Below, in pieces: positions 51,467 through 60,305 of a stretch of 64,000 nucleotides of DNA. The DNA comes from Poriferisulfidus sp963668445. GTDB lineage: Bacteria; Pseudomonadota; Gammaproteobacteria; Poriferisulfidales; Poriferisulfidaceae. Location: contig OY764335.1 in NCBI GenBank assembly GCA_963668445.1, forward strand, positions 434,001 through 498,000, read 5' to 3'. The position numbers and the translations under genes are program-made. The notes under the pieces were generated by a model. That model was not told the origin of the DNA and made no database searches. It saw only the letters and a program-made list of their open reading frames with translations. The stretch's first letter is position 1; each line of letters opens with the position of its first letter.

Positions 51467-51679
51467 ATGATGAAAATGGTGGTGGTCGTGGTGCTGCTCG
51501 TAATCGTCGCGAGCCTGTTTTCGGCCTTGCTGTTTCTGGTGCGGGACCGTGGCGGTTCCAGTCGGGTCGTGCAGGCGCTGACGTGGCGGATCGGCTTGTC
51601 GATCGGCTTGTTCCTGCTGCTTCTGCTGGCGAGCTGGATGGGCTGGATGGAGCCGCACGGGCTGTATCCGGCGCCCTGA
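51467..51679 (+). CDS. DUF2909-like twin-TM small protein
   Basis: 70 residues, two TM helices (MVVVVVLLVIVASLFSALLF and WRIGLSIGLFLLLLLASWMG) joined by a short polar loop. DUF2909 proteins are found in cytochrome oxidase loci. It lies on the plus strand between minus-strand coxC and surf1, only 18 bp from the surf1 start, so it splits the oxidase operon. SD-like GGCGAGGGG precedes the ATG. Confidence 0.8.
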   Translation: MMKMVVVVVLLVIVASLFSALLFLVRDRGGSSRVVQALTWRIGLSIGLFLLLLLASWMGWMEPHGLYPAP

Positions 51680-51689
51680 GGCGTACGGC

Positions 51690-52559
51690 CTACAGCCAGT
51701 AGACGAACACGAACAGACCCAGCCATACCACGTCGACGAAGTGCCAGTACCAGGCGGCCGCTTCGAACGCGAAGTGGCGCTCCGCCGTGAAATGCCCGGC
51801 GATGCAGCGCAGCAGCACGACCGTCAGAATCAGGGCGCCGATGGTGACATGCAGGCCGTGGAAGCCGGTCAGCATGAAGAACGTGGAGCCGTAGATGCCG
51901 GAGCCCAGCGTCAGGTTGAGTTCTTGGTAGGCGTGCACGTATTCGCCGGCCTGCAGGCCGATGAACAGGAAGCCGAGGCCGACGGTCAGGGCGAGGCCGA
52001 TGATGAGCTGGCCGCGGTGCCCGGCCTTCAGGGCGTGGTGGGCCCAAGTGACGGTCGCGCCGCTGGTCAGCAGCACGAGGGTGTTGATGGCCGGCAGGCC
52101 CCAGGCGGGCATATGCAGGAACGCGCCGCCGACGTTGCCGGGGCCGTTGGCAGTCTGCGGCCACAGGGCTTCGTAGCCGCTCCACAGGTAGGTGTTGGTG
52201 AGCACGCCGTGGCCGTCGCCGCCGATCCAGGGCATGGAGTATTGGCGGGCGTAGTAGAGGGCGCCGAAGAAGGCGGCGAAGAACATGACTTCGGAGAAGA
52301 TGAACCAGAACATGCCCCAGCGGAACGATAGGTCCACCTGCGCGTTGTAGCGGGCGGCCTCGTTCTCATGGATGACGGTGCCGAACCAGCCGAACATCAT
52401 CAAAAAGACGATCATGACGCCGCCGGCCAGCAGCCAAGAGCCGGCCACCGAACCCAGCATCATGAGCGCCGCGCCGACCATGGAGGCGCACACGCCGACG
52501 GAGCCGACGATCGGCCAGTGGCTGGGATTGGGAATGTAGTAGAGCGTGGAGTCGGACAT
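51690..52559 (-). CDS. coxC: CoxC, cytochrome c oxidase subunit III
   Basis: 289 residues from MSDSTLYYIPNPSHWP, seven TM helices. FRWGMFWFIFSEVMFFAAFF, TSGATVTWAHHALK and FHGLHVTIGALIL are family motifs, as is the end AWYWHFVDVVWLGLFVFVYW. Follows ctaG by 5 bp. Confidence 0.96.
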   Translation of the reverse strand: MSDSTLYYIPNPSHWPIVGSVGVCASMVGAALMMLGSVAGSWLLAGGVMIVFLMMFGWFGTVIHENEAARYNAQVDLSFRWGMFWFIFSEVMFFAAFFGALYYARQYSMPWIGGDGHGVLTNTYLWSGYEALWPQTANGPGNVGGAFLHMPAWGLPAINTLVLLTSGATVTWAHHALKAGHRGQLIIGLALTVGLGFLFIGLQAGEYVHAYQELNLTLGSGIYGSTFFMLTGFHGLHVTIGALILTVVLLRCIAGHFTAERHFAFEAAAWYWHFVDVVWLGLFVFVYWL

Positions 52560-52564
52560 GGGGT

Positions 52565-53110
52565 TCAGCCGGATCGGGCGGCCGCGGGTTGCGTGATGTC
52601 GAAGAAGGTGTATGACAGGGTCAGGGTGTCGACCTGCGCGGGCAGCTGTTCGCTGATGCGGAACACCAGCGGCATGGCGGCGCTTTCGCCGGCTTCGAGA
52701 GGCTGCGCCTCGAAGCAGAAGCATTCCTGCTTGACCAGATGCGGCGCGGCGGCGGTCGGTGCGACGCTGGGCACGGCTTGGCCGATCATGGGTCGGGCGG
52801 CGCGGTTGCGGGCGTGGAACACGGTCTGGTAGGCCTGTCCGGGCCGGACGGCCATCTCGAACTGGTCGGGGCGGATGTCCCACGGCATGGCATGGTTGAC
52901 GGCAGCGACGAACTGCACGGTGACGCGGCGGTCGGCGGCGGCGGTCGGCGCAGGCGCGGGCGTTGCCTGCGCGGTCAGGTTGCTGGTGGAGCCGGACAGG
53001 CCGGTGAGGTCGCACAGGGCGTCGTAGAGCGGCACCAGCGCGTAGCCGAAGCCGAGCATCAGCACGCAGACGGCGGCGAGTTTGGCGGCGGTGCGGCGCG
53101 GCCGGTTCAT
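52565..53110 (-). CDS. ctaG: CtaG/Cox11, CuB assembly factor
   Basis: 181 residues. One N-terminal TM helix (LAAVCVLMLGFGYALVPLYD), then an Ig-like periplasmic domain with the copper-binding CFCF in VKQECFCFEAQPL, and LTLSYTFFDI at the end. Delivers copper to the CuB site of subunit I. Start overlaps the stop of the 30-residue gene (ATGA). Confidence 0.94.
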   Translation of the reverse strand: MNRPRRTAAKLAAVCVLMLGFGYALVPLYDALCDLTGLSGSTSNLTAQATPAPAPTAAADRRVTVQFVAAVNHAMPWDIRPDQFEMAVRPGQAYQTVFHARNRAARPMIGQAVPSVAPTAAAPHLVKQECFCFEAQPLEAGESAAMPLVFRISEQLPAQVDTLTLSYTFFDITQPAAARSG

Positions 53111-53199
53111 CGGGCGCTGCCGACCAGGAAGTAGAAGCCGACGTAGATCGCGAGCGCCACGGCGCCGACGATCCAGGCGGTGCGCGAGGCGGTCCTCAT
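53107..53199 (-). CDS. 30-residue TM protein, probable cytochrome oxidase small assembly protein
   Basis: Reading MRTASRTAWIVGAVALAI, then YVGFYFLVGSAR. ATG overlaps the coxA stop and TGA overlaps the ctaG start (both ATGA), so it fits perfectly between the two genes. One TM helix. Position, size and topology match the tiny oxidase assembly proteins found between subunit I and ctaG in proteobacteria. Confidence 0.8.
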   Translation of the reverse strand: MRTASRTAWIVGAVALAIYVGFYFLVGSAR

Positions 53200-54773
53200 T
53201 TGACCACCGGCGGCGTGGTGAAGGTGTGGTAGGGTGGCGGCGACGGCAAAGTCCATTCAAGGCCTTCCGCGCCTTCCCAGCATTCGTCGGAAGCCTTCTC
53301 GCCGCCGCGTACGGTCTGCACCACGATATACAGGAACAGCAGCTGGGCGAAGCCGAAGCCGAAGGCGCCGACGGATGCCAGCATGTTGTAGTCGGTGAAC
53401 TGCAGCGCATAGTCCGGAATGCGGCGCGGCATGCCGGCGAGGCCGACGAAGTGCATCGGGAAGAACGTCAGGTTGACGAAGATGGTGGACAGCCAGAAGT
53501 GCCATTTGCCGAGGCGCTCCGAGTAGTGGTGGCCGGTCCATTTCGGCAGCCAGTAGTAGACGGCCGCCATGATGGCGAAGATCGAACCGGGCACCAGCAC
53601 GTAGTGGAAGTGCGCGACCACGAAGTAGGAGTCGTGGTACTGGAAATCGGCGGGCACGATGGCCAGCATCAAGCCGGAGAAGCCGCCGATGGTGAACATG
53701 ATGATGAAGCCGATGGCGAACAGCATGGGCGTCTCGAAGGTCATGGAGCCGCGCCACATGGTGGCGACCCAGTTGAACACCTTGACGCCGGTCGGCACGG
53801 CGATCAGCATGGTGGCGAACATGAAGAACAGTTCGCCGGCCAGCGGCATGCCGACGGTGAACATGTGGTGCGCCCACACGATGAAGGACAGGAACGCGAT
53901 GGAGGCGGTGGCGTAGACCATGGAACTGTAGCCGAACAGGGGCTTGCGGGCGAAGGTCGGCAGGATGCTGGAGACCACGCCGAACGACGGCAGGATCAGG
54001 ATGTACACCTCGGGGTGGCCGAAGAACCAGAAGATGTGCTGGAACATGACGGGGTCGCCGCCGCCGGCCGCGTTGAAGAAGCTGGTGCCGAAGAACTTGT
54101 CGGTGAGCAGCATGGTGACGCCGCCGGCCAGCACCGGCATGACGGCGATCAGCAGGAAGGCGGTGATCAGCCAGGTCCACACGAACAGCGGCATCTTCAT
54201 CATGGTCATGCCGGGCGCGCGCATGTTGAGAATGGTGGCGATCACATTGATCGCGCCCATGATCGAGGACATGCCCATGAAGTGGATCGAGAAGATGACG
54301 AACGGCAGGGCGTCGCCGGTCTGCAGCGTCAGCGGCGGGTACAGGGTCCAGCCGCCGGCCGGGGCGCCGCCGTCCATGAACAGGGTCGACAGCAGCATGG
54401 CGAACGCGAACGGCAGGATCCAGAAGCTCCAGTTGTTCATGCGCGGCAACGCCATGTCGGTGGCGCCGACCATCAGCGGAATCTGCCAGTTGGCCAGCCC
54501 GGTGAAGGCCGGCATGACCACGCCGAAGATCATCACCAGCGCATGCAGGGTGGTCATGGAGTTGAAGAACTGCGGGTCGACGAACTGCAGGCCGGGCATG
54601 AACAGTTCGCCGCGGATCACCAGCGCCATGGCGCCGCCGATGAAGAACATCAGCATGGCGAACCACAGGTACAGGGTGCCGATGTCCTTGTGGTTGGTGG
54701 TGGTCACCCAGCGCCAGAGGCCGGCCGGGTGATGGTCGTCGTGGTGCTCGTGCGCGGCGGCAGTGTCGCTCAT
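53196..54773 (-). CDS. coxA: CoxA/CtaD, cytochrome c oxidase subunit I (A1 type)
   Basis: 525 residues, twelve TM helices. WVTTTNHKDIGTLYLWFA, FWFFGHPEVYILILP with the D/K-channel Glu and cross-linked Tyr of the A1 class, VWAHHMFTVGMP (CuB histidines) and VVAHFHYVLVPG (haem ligands). N-terminus is His-rich (HEHHDDHH). 15 bp after coxB. Confidence 0.97.
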   Translation of the reverse strand: MSDTAAAHEHHDDHHPAGLWRWVTTTNHKDIGTLYLWFAMLMFFIGGAMALVIRGELFMPGLQFVDPQFFNSMTTLHALVMIFGVVMPAFTGLANWQIPLMVGATDMALPRMNNWSFWILPFAFAMLLSTLFMDGGAPAGGWTLYPPLTLQTGDALPFVIFSIHFMGMSSIMGAINVIATILNMRAPGMTMMKMPLFVWTWLITAFLLIAVMPVLAGGVTMLLTDKFFGTSFFNAAGGGDPVMFQHIFWFFGHPEVYILILPSFGVVSSILPTFARKPLFGYSSMVYATASIAFLSFIVWAHHMFTVGMPLAGELFFMFATMLIAVPTGVKVFNWVATMWRGSMTFETPMLFAIGFIIMFTIGGFSGLMLAIVPADFQYHDSYFVVAHFHYVLVPGSIFAIMAAVYYWLPKWTGHHYSERLGKWHFWLSTIFVNLTFFPMHFVGLAGMPRRIPDYALQFTDYNMLASVGAFGFGFAQLLFLYIVVQTVRGGEKASDECWEGAEGLEWTLPSPPPYHTFTTPPVVK

Positions 54774-54788
54774 GGGGGTCTCCGAAGG

Positions 54789-55559
54789 TTACGGGCCGGC
54801 GGCCTTCTGTTGCGCCAGCCACGCCCGGTAGTCTTCCGGGGGCACGGCGTGCACTTCGATCGGCATGAAGCCGTGGTCGCGGCCGCACAGTTCGGCGCAT
54901 TGGCCGCGGTACACGCCGGGCACGTCGATGCGGGTCCACATTTCGTTGATGAAGCCCGGCACGGCATCCTTCTTCAGTGCCAGATCGGGCACCCACCAGG
55001 CATGGAGGACGTCGTTGGCGGTGATCAGCAGGCGGATTTTGGTGTCCGTCGGCACCACCAGCGGGCGATCCACTTCCAGCAGGTAGTGCTCGTTCTTCTC
55101 GGCTTCATCGAGGATCGCATCGCGCGGGGTCGCCAGGTAGGAATAGAAGCCGAAGCCTTCGTCCGGATAGTCGTAGCGCCACAGCCACTGGTAGCCGGTG
55201 ATCTTGATGGTCATCTCCGGGTTGCGCGAGTCTTCCATCTTGATGAGCGTGGCGGTGGCGGGCACGGCCATGGCTACCAGGATCAGGAACGGGATGACCG
55301 TCCAGACCACTTCGACCGTAGTGCTTTCATGGAAGTTGGCGGCCACGGCGCCGCGTGCTTTGCGGTGCATCAGGATGGCGTAGAACATGGCGCCGAACAC
55401 GACGATGCCGATGGCGACGCAGATCCAGAAGATCAGCATGTGCAGGTCGTAGACGATGCGGCTGATTTCGGTCACGCCGACGGGCATGTTCAAGGTGTCC
55501 CAGCCGGCATGGGCCGCGCCGGCGAGGAGGCTTAGCAGGAGGCTCAGGCCGAGGCGCAT
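54789..55559 (-). CDS. coxB: CoxB, cytochrome c oxidase subunit II
   Basis: 256 residues. Signal peptide (MRLGLSLLLSLLAGAAHA), two TM helices, then the cupredoxin domain: YQWLWRYDYP (aromatic electron-entry patch), VLHAWWVPDLALKKDAVPG, and the CuA site GQCAELCGRDHGFMPIEV. No cytochrome c domain is fused. Its start lies within the DUF2244 gene end. Confidence 0.96.
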   Translation of the reverse strand: MRLGLSLLLSLLAGAAHAGWDTLNMPVGVTEISRIVYDLHMLIFWICVAIGIVVFGAMFYAILMHRKARGAVAANFHESTTVEVVWTVIPFLILVAMAVPATATLIKMEDSRNPEMTIKITGYQWLWRYDYPDEGFGFYSYLATPRDAILDEAEKNEHYLLEVDRPLVVPTDTKIRLLITANDVLHAWWVPDLALKKDAVPGFINEMWTRIDVPGVYRGQCAELCGRDHGFMPIEVHAVPPEDYRAWLAQQKAAGP

Positions 55560-56050
55560 GTCGGACTCCGGGGCAGGGCGCGCTGCAGGGTGAGGGCGAG
55601 GCGCGCCCGTTCAGGGTTGGTCAGGCAGGCGCCGATGGCCGGGCCTCGGCCATGTTGCTGCAGCAAAAGGCGGCTCGGCAGGGCTTCTGTCGCGCCGGGT
55701 TCGAGTCGCACCCGGGTCCAAGCGCGGGCGCTGCGCCAGCAGTGCTGGAGCGGATGGCGGAAAGTGCGCACTTCCACGGTGTGTTCGGCGATGCGGACCA
55801 CTTCGCGCCAGCCGGCGCGGCGGCAGCAGAGGCCCAGAGCCAAGGCCAGCAGCAGCAGTTCGAGGCCGGCGAACGGCAGGATCATCCAGAAGCCCAAGTG
55901 GGCGAAGGCGCCGGCGATAGCCAGCGACACGACGGCCATGAGCAGGAAGAACAGGCGGTTGCCGCGCGGCGACAGCGACTGGTTGGGGCGAATCACGATT
56001 TCGGTGATGCCAGGGCGTGCGGCGGTGCCGGTCGGCGGATGTGCGGGCAT
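55544..56050 (-). CDS. DUF2244 membrane protein
   Basis: 168 residues from MPAHPPTGTAARPGIT. Two TM helices (RLFFLLMAVVSLAIAGAFAH and ILPFAGLELLLLALALGL), followed by REVVRIAEHTVEVR and SRLLLQQHGRGPAIGACL, the DUF2244 layout. First gene of the cox operon and overlaps coxB by 16 bp. Function not known; regularly linked to aa3 oxidase loci. Confidence 0.85.
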   Translation of the reverse strand: MPAHPPTGTAARPGITEIVIRPNQSLSPRGNRLFFLLMAVVSLAIAGAFAHLGFWMILPFAGLELLLLALALGLCCRRAGWREVVRIAEHTVEVRTFRHPLQHCWRSARAWTRVRLEPGATEALPSRLLLQQHGRGPAIGACLTNPERARLALTLQRALPRSPTCASA

Positions 56051-56102
56051 ACGTCTTGGCGTGCGGGCAGGCGAAGTCGGGGGAGCGCGGCCTTGAGCCC
56101 CT

Positions 56103-56108
56103 ATTATA
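56103..56108 (-). promoter_or_regulatory. putative -10 of the cox operon overlapping the folC stop
   Basis: TATAAT on the minus strand, 52 bp upstream of the DUF2244 ATG. The TAA in it is the folC stop codon, followed by a second stop TAG, so folC termination and oxidase promoter share bases. No -35 recognised. Confidence 0.4.
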
Positions 56109-57402
56109 CGCCACGCCCGGCGGACGGCGCAGTGGCGGCGCGCTCGTACGCGGCGCGATGCAGCAGGAATTCGCCGATCGCAAAGGCCGAGCCGAACACG
56201 ACGACGGTATCTTCGCCACGGACCTGCCGCACGGCCGACTGATAGGCTTGCGCGAGCGTCGCGTGGTAGTGCGCGGAGGGCAGGCCGCAGTCTTCGGCGA
56301 GCACGCGCAGCGTGTCCAGCGCCATGGCGCGGGGCGACTCCACGGCGCTGAAGTGCCAGCTGTGGAACAGCGGGCCCAGCGGCAGCAGCATGCGCGTGAC
56401 ATCCTTTTCGCGCAGCGCGGAGAACACGGCGTGCAACCGGCGGCCGGCGCGGTAGCGGCGCAGGTTGCGGGCCAGATTAACGGCACTGTCAGGGTTGTGC
56501 GCGATGTCCAGCACCGTATCGACCGGCGCGTCCAGAATCTGGAAGCGCCCGATCAGGCGCACATCGTCGAGGGTGGCACGGACGATCTTGGGATCGAAGC
56601 AGTCGAGCAGGCGCAGGGCCGTGACGACGCCGGCGGCGTTGCGGATCTGCACGAGGCCGGGCAGGTGCGGAGGGATGGGAAGCTCCAGAGTCATGCCGTC
56701 GCGGTGGCGGTAGCGCCAGCGCTGCGGGTCGAGGACATCGGCGAAGTAGTCGACGCCGAAGCGCTGCATGGGGGCGCCGAGGCGCTGCGCCTGGTCCGCC
56801 AAGCTGAGGGGCGGTTCGGGCTCGCCGCAGACGACCGGTCGGCCCGGGCGCATGATGCCGGCTTTTTCGCGGCCGATGGCTTCCCGGGTGCGGCCCAGCC
56901 ATTCGGTATGGTCGATGCCGATGCTGGTGATCAGGGCGACATCGGCATCCCATAGGTTCACGGCGTCCATGCGGCCGCCGAGGCCGACTTCCAGCACGGC
57001 GTAATCGACGGCCTGTTCGCGGAAGATCCAGAGGGTGGCCAGCGTGCCGTATTCGAAGAACGACAGACTGGTGGCGCCGCGGGCCTGCTCGACCTGTTCG
57101 AAGGCGGCGCACAGGAGCGCATCGTCGACTTCCGCGCCGTCGATGCGGATGCGTTCGTTGTAGCGCAGGAAGTGCGGCGAGGTGTAGATGCCGGTGCGGC
57201 CGTGCGGGCGCAGCATGGCTTCCAGCATGACGGCGCTGGAGCCCTTGCCGTTCGTGCCGGCGATGGTGGCGACCCGGAACTCGGGAGTCAGAAGCCGCAT
57301 GCGCTTGGCCACCGCCCGGATACGCTCCAAGCCCAGATCGATGCTGCTGGTGTGCAGGCGCTGTTGCCAAGCGAGCCAGTCGCCGAGAGTGGTGCAGCGC
57401 AT
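56104..57402 (-). CDS. folC: FolC, dihydrofolate synthase / folylpolyglutamate synthase
   Basis: 432 residues. Mur-ligase fold: P-loop TIAGTNGKGSSAVMLEAM, YTSPHFLRYNERIRIDG, SFFEYGTLATLWIF, EVGLGGRMDAVNLWD, SIGIDHTEWLG and LDIAHNPDSA. Bifunctional folate enzyme. Four bp after accD, in the trpF-trpB-trpA-accD-folC string. Confidence 0.95.
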   Translation of the reverse strand: MRCTTLGDWLAWQQRLHTSSIDLGLERIRAVAKRMRLLTPEFRVATIAGTNGKGSSAVMLEAMLRPHGRTGIYTSPHFLRYNERIRIDGAEVDDALLCAAFEQVEQARGATSLSFFEYGTLATLWIFREQAVDYAVLEVGLGGRMDAVNLWDADVALITSIGIDHTEWLGRTREAIGREKAGIMRPGRPVVCGEPEPPLSLADQAQRLGAPMQRFGVDYFADVLDPQRWRYRHRDGMTLELPIPPHLPGLVQIRNAAGVVTALRLLDCFDPKIVRATLDDVRLIGRFQILDAPVDTVLDIAHNPDSAVNLARNLRRYRAGRRLHAVFSALREKDVTRMLLPLGPLFHSWHFSAVESPRAMALDTLRVLAEDCGLPSAHYHATLAQAYQSAVRQVRGEDTVVVFGSAFAIGEFLLHRAAYERAATAPSAGRGV

Positions 57403-57406
57403 GGCG

Positions 57407-58279
57407 TCAGGCGGCTTCGGGCCGCGCCGGGCGGCGCATCATCAGGTTGAGCAGATCGGCGATGGTGTCGCGCATCTCGGTACGGGCGACCAGCATGTCG
57501 AGGGCGCCGTGCTCGAGCAGGAATTCGCTGCGCTGGAAGCCTTCCGGCAGCGTCTCGCGCACCGTCTGCTCGATGACGCGCGGGCCGGCGAAGCCGATCA
57601 GGGCGCCGGGCTCGGCGATCTGGATGTCGCCGAGCATGCCCAGCGAGGCGGACACGCCGCCCATGGTCGGGTCGGTCAGCACCGAGATGTACGGCAGGTT
57701 GCGTGCGCGCATCTGCGCTAGCGCGGCGGCGGTTTTCGACATCTGGAGCAGCGATACCAGCGCTTCCTGCATGCGGGCGCCGCCGCTGGCGGAAAAGCAG
57801 ACCATCGGGATGCGGTCTTCCAGACAGGCGCGCACGCCGGCCGCGAACCTTTCGCCGACCACGGAGCCCATGGAGCCGCCCATGAAGCTGAACTCGAAGG
57901 CTGCACAGACCAGCGGGGAGCCATGCAACCGGCCGCGCACCACGACGAGCGCGTCCTTCTCGCCGGTGGCCTTCTGCGCCTGGCCGATGCGGTCGCGGTA
58001 GCGCTTGCTGTCGCGGAACTTGAGGAAGTCCTGCGGGGCGAGGTCGCCGGCCAATTCCTGCGGATCGCCGTCGTCCAGGAAGATTTCCAGCCGGCGGCGG
58101 GCCGAAATGCGCATGTGGTGCTGGCATTTCGGGCAAACGTTGAGATTGCGCTCCAGTTCGGAACGGTACAGCGGCGCGTCGCAGGCGGAGCATTTGACCC
58201 ACAGGCCTTGCGGCACCTTGCGGGCACTGCTGGTGTCGATCTGGATCTTCGACGGCATCAGGCGCTTGTACCAGCTCAT
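57407..58279 (-). CDS. accD: AccD, acetyl-CoA carboxylase carboxyltransferase subunit beta
   Basis: 290 residues. N-terminal zinc ribbon VKCSACDAPLYRS and LNVCPKC (C-x2-C, C-x2-C), then the crotonase-fold carboxyltransferase domain: VCFSASGGARMQEAL, PTMGGVSASLGMLGD, LIGFAGPRVIEQT. Works with AccA. Start overlaps the trpA stop. Confidence 0.97.
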   Translation of the reverse strand: MSWYKRLMPSKIQIDTSSARKVPQGLWVKCSACDAPLYRSELERNLNVCPKCQHHMRISARRRLEIFLDDGDPQELAGDLAPQDFLKFRDSKRYRDRIGQAQKATGEKDALVVVRGRLHGSPLVCAAFEFSFMGGSMGSVVGERFAAGVRACLEDRIPMVCFSASGGARMQEALVSLLQMSKTAAALAQMRARNLPYISVLTDPTMGGVSASLGMLGDIQIAEPGALIGFAGPRVIEQTVRETLPEGFQRSEFLLEHGALDMLVARTEMRDTIADLLNLMMRRPARPEAA

Positions 58280-59091
58280 GCGTCGCCTCCTTGCACGGCG
58301 CGGGCATCGAGGCCGCGGCGCAGCTCTTGCATTAGAGCGGAGACGGCCGCGCAGGCGTCGTCGGCTTCATGCGCCGTTTGCACCAAGGCGCTGCCGACGA
58401 TGACGGCATCTGCGAGTTCTGCAGCTCGGGCGGCGGTAGCGGCATCCTTGATGCCGAAGCCGATGCCGATCGGCAAGGCCGTCCGTGCGCGAATGCGCGC
58501 AATGCATTTCGCGGCATCGTCGAAGTCGAGACGGTCCGCGCCGGTCGTGCCGCGCAGCGACACGTAATAGATGTAGCCGCGGGCCTGCGCGGCGACCTTG
58601 CCGATGCGCTCGTCGGAACTCGTCGGCGCCAACAGGAAGATCGGATCCAAACCTTCGCCGAGCAGGGCATCGCGCGTGGCCTGCGCTTCTTCGGGCGGCA
58701 GATCGACGACCAGCACGCCATCGACGCCGGCGGCGGCGGCGGCCATGGCGAAGGCGCGTTCGCCCATGGCGGCAATGGGGTTGCAGTACGTCATCAGGAT
58801 CAACGGGGTGTTTGGATCTTTGTGGCGGAAGTCGGCGGTCATGTCCAGTACGTCGCGCAAGCGGGTCTGTTGCGCGAGGGCGCGTTCGCAGGCGGCCTGG
58901 ATGACCGGGCCGTCGGCCATCGGATCCGAGAACGGCACGCCCAGTTCGATCAAATCGGCACCGGCGGCCGCGACCGCCTGCAGCAGCGGCACGGTGGCGG
59001 CCGGCTCCGGATCGCCGGCCGTCAGGTACGGAATCAGCGCGGTGCGGTCGTCCCGGCCCAGCTGCGCGAAGCGCTCGATGATGCGGCTCAC
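58276..59091 (-). CDS. trpA: TrpA, tryptophan synthase alpha subunit
   Basis: 271 residues, TIM barrel. LIPYLTAGDP, IELGVPFSDPMADGPVIQAA with catalytic Glu and Asp region, LILMTYCNPI, GVLVVDLPPEEA, and FGIKDAATAA near the end. Cleaves indole-3-glycerol phosphate. ATGA overlaps on both sides. Confidence 0.97.
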   Translation of the reverse strand: MSRIIERFAQLGRDDRTALIPYLTAGDPEPAATVPLLQAVAAAGADLIELGVPFSDPMADGPVIQAACERALAQQTRLRDVLDMTADFRHKDPNTPLILMTYCNPIAAMGERAFAMAAAAAGVDGVLVVDLPPEEAQATRDALLGEGLDPIFLLAPTSSDERIGKVAAQARGYIYYVSLRGTTGADRLDFDDAAKCIARIRARTALPIGIGFGIKDAATAARAAELADAVIVGSALVQTAHEADDACAAVSALMQELRRGLDARAVQGGDA

Positions 59092-60305
59092 AGTTCCAGA
59101 TCCTCCCGCTCGGCGACGGCGCCGATATCCTTGTCGCCGCGGCCGGACAGGTTGACGAGTACGACGGCGTCCGGCGGCATGGTAGCGGCGGCCTTCACGG
59201 CGCCGGCCAGCGCATGGGCGCTCTCCAGTGCCGGGATGATGCCTTCGGTGCGGGTCAGCCGGTGGAAGGCCGCCAGTGCCTCTTCGTCGGTGGCGGCGGT
59301 GTATTCGGCGCGGCCCAAGTCCTTGAGCAGGGCATGCTCCGGGCCGACGCCGGGGTAGTCCAAGCCGGCGGAGACGCTGTGCGTGGCCAAGATCTGCCCG
59401 GCCTCGTCCTCCATCAGGTAGGTGCGGTTGCCGTGCAGCACGCCGGCGCGGCCGCAGGCGAGTGGCGCAGCGTGCCGTCCGGAAGCGAGACCTTGCCCGG
59501 CGGCTTCGACGCCGAGCAGGCGCACATCAGGGTCGTCGAGGAACGGATGGAACAGGCCGAGCGCGTTGGAGCCTCCGCCGACGCAGGCGACCAGCAGATC
59601 CGGAAGGCGGCCGGTCAGGTCTTGCATCTGCTGCCGCGCTTCTCGGCCGATGACGGCCTGGAAGTCGCGCACCAGTTCGGGGTAGGGGGCGGGGCCGGCA
59701 ACGCTGCCGATGATGTAGAAGGTGTCGTCGACGTTCGTGACCCAATCGCGCAGTGCTTCGTTGAGGGCGTCCTTGAGGGTGCGCGAGCCGCTGGTCACCG
59801 GCACGACTTCCGCGCCCAGAAGCTTCATGCGGTAGACGTTGGGCGACTGCCGGACGATATCCTCGGCACCCATGTACACCACGCACTGCAGGCCGAGGCG
59901 GGCGCTGACGGTGGCGGTGGCGACGCCATGCTGGCCGGCGCCGGTCTCCGCGATGATGCGGGTCTTTCCCATGCGCTGCGCCAGCATCGCCTGGCCGACG
60001 GTGTTGTTGATCTTGTGCGCGCCGGTGTGGTTGAGGTCTTCGCGCTTGAGCCACAGTTGCGCCCCGCCGACTTCGCGGGTGAGCCGTTCGGCGAAATACA
60101 CCGGGCTCGGGCGGCCGACATAGTGCGCCAAGTCGGCTTCAAAGGTCTCCCAGAACGCGGGGTCACGTCGGACTTCCCCGTAGAGCGCGGTCAGCTCGTC
60201 CAGCGGACGCATCAGGGTCTCGGCGACGAAGCGGCCGCCGTACTCGCCGAAATGCCCGTCGGCGTCCGGCCAGTCGTACGTGGCGGCAGCCTTACTCGGC
60301 GGCAC
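59088..60305 (-). CDS. trpB: TrpB, tryptophan synthase beta subunit
   Basis: 405 residues from GTG 60305, inside the end of trpF (14 bp overlap). HFGEYGGRFVAETLM start, PLP Lys in NHTGAHKINNTVGQA, AETGAGQHGVATA, PLP phosphate loop GGGSNALGLF, and LVNLSGRGDKD. Partner of TrpA. Confidence 0.97.
   Translation of the reverse strand: MPPSKAAATYDWPDADGHFGEYGGRFVAETLMRPLDELTALYGEVRRDPAFWETFEADLAHYVGRPSPVYFAERLTREVGGAQLWLKREDLNHTGAHKINNTVGQAMLAQRMGKTRIIAETGAGQHGVATATVSARLGLQCVVYMGAEDIVRQSPNVYRMKLLGAEVVPVTSGSRTLKDALNEALRDWVTNVDDTFYIIGSVAGPAPYPELVRDFQAVIGREARQQMQDLTGRLPDLLVACVGGGSNALGLFHPFLDDPDVRLLGVEAAGQGLASGRHAAPLACGRAGVLHGNRTYLMEDEAGQILATHSVSAGLDYPGVGPEHALLKDLGRAEYTAATDEEALAAFHRLTRTEGIIPALESAHALAGAVKAAATMPPDAVVLVNLSGRGDKDIGAVAEREDLEL

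Noticed and set aside
53257..54996. Minus-strand 579-codon Arg/His-rich frame overlapping coxA
   Set aside because: Alternate frame of coxA; coxA itself has all catalytic motifs.
53082..55535. Very long plus-strand open frame (817 codons) rich in His, Gly, Asp and Glu opposite coxA-coxB
   Set aside because: It is the antisense shadow of highly expressed GC-biased oxidase genes; composition is that of a reverse-complement frame and no start signal or domain is present.
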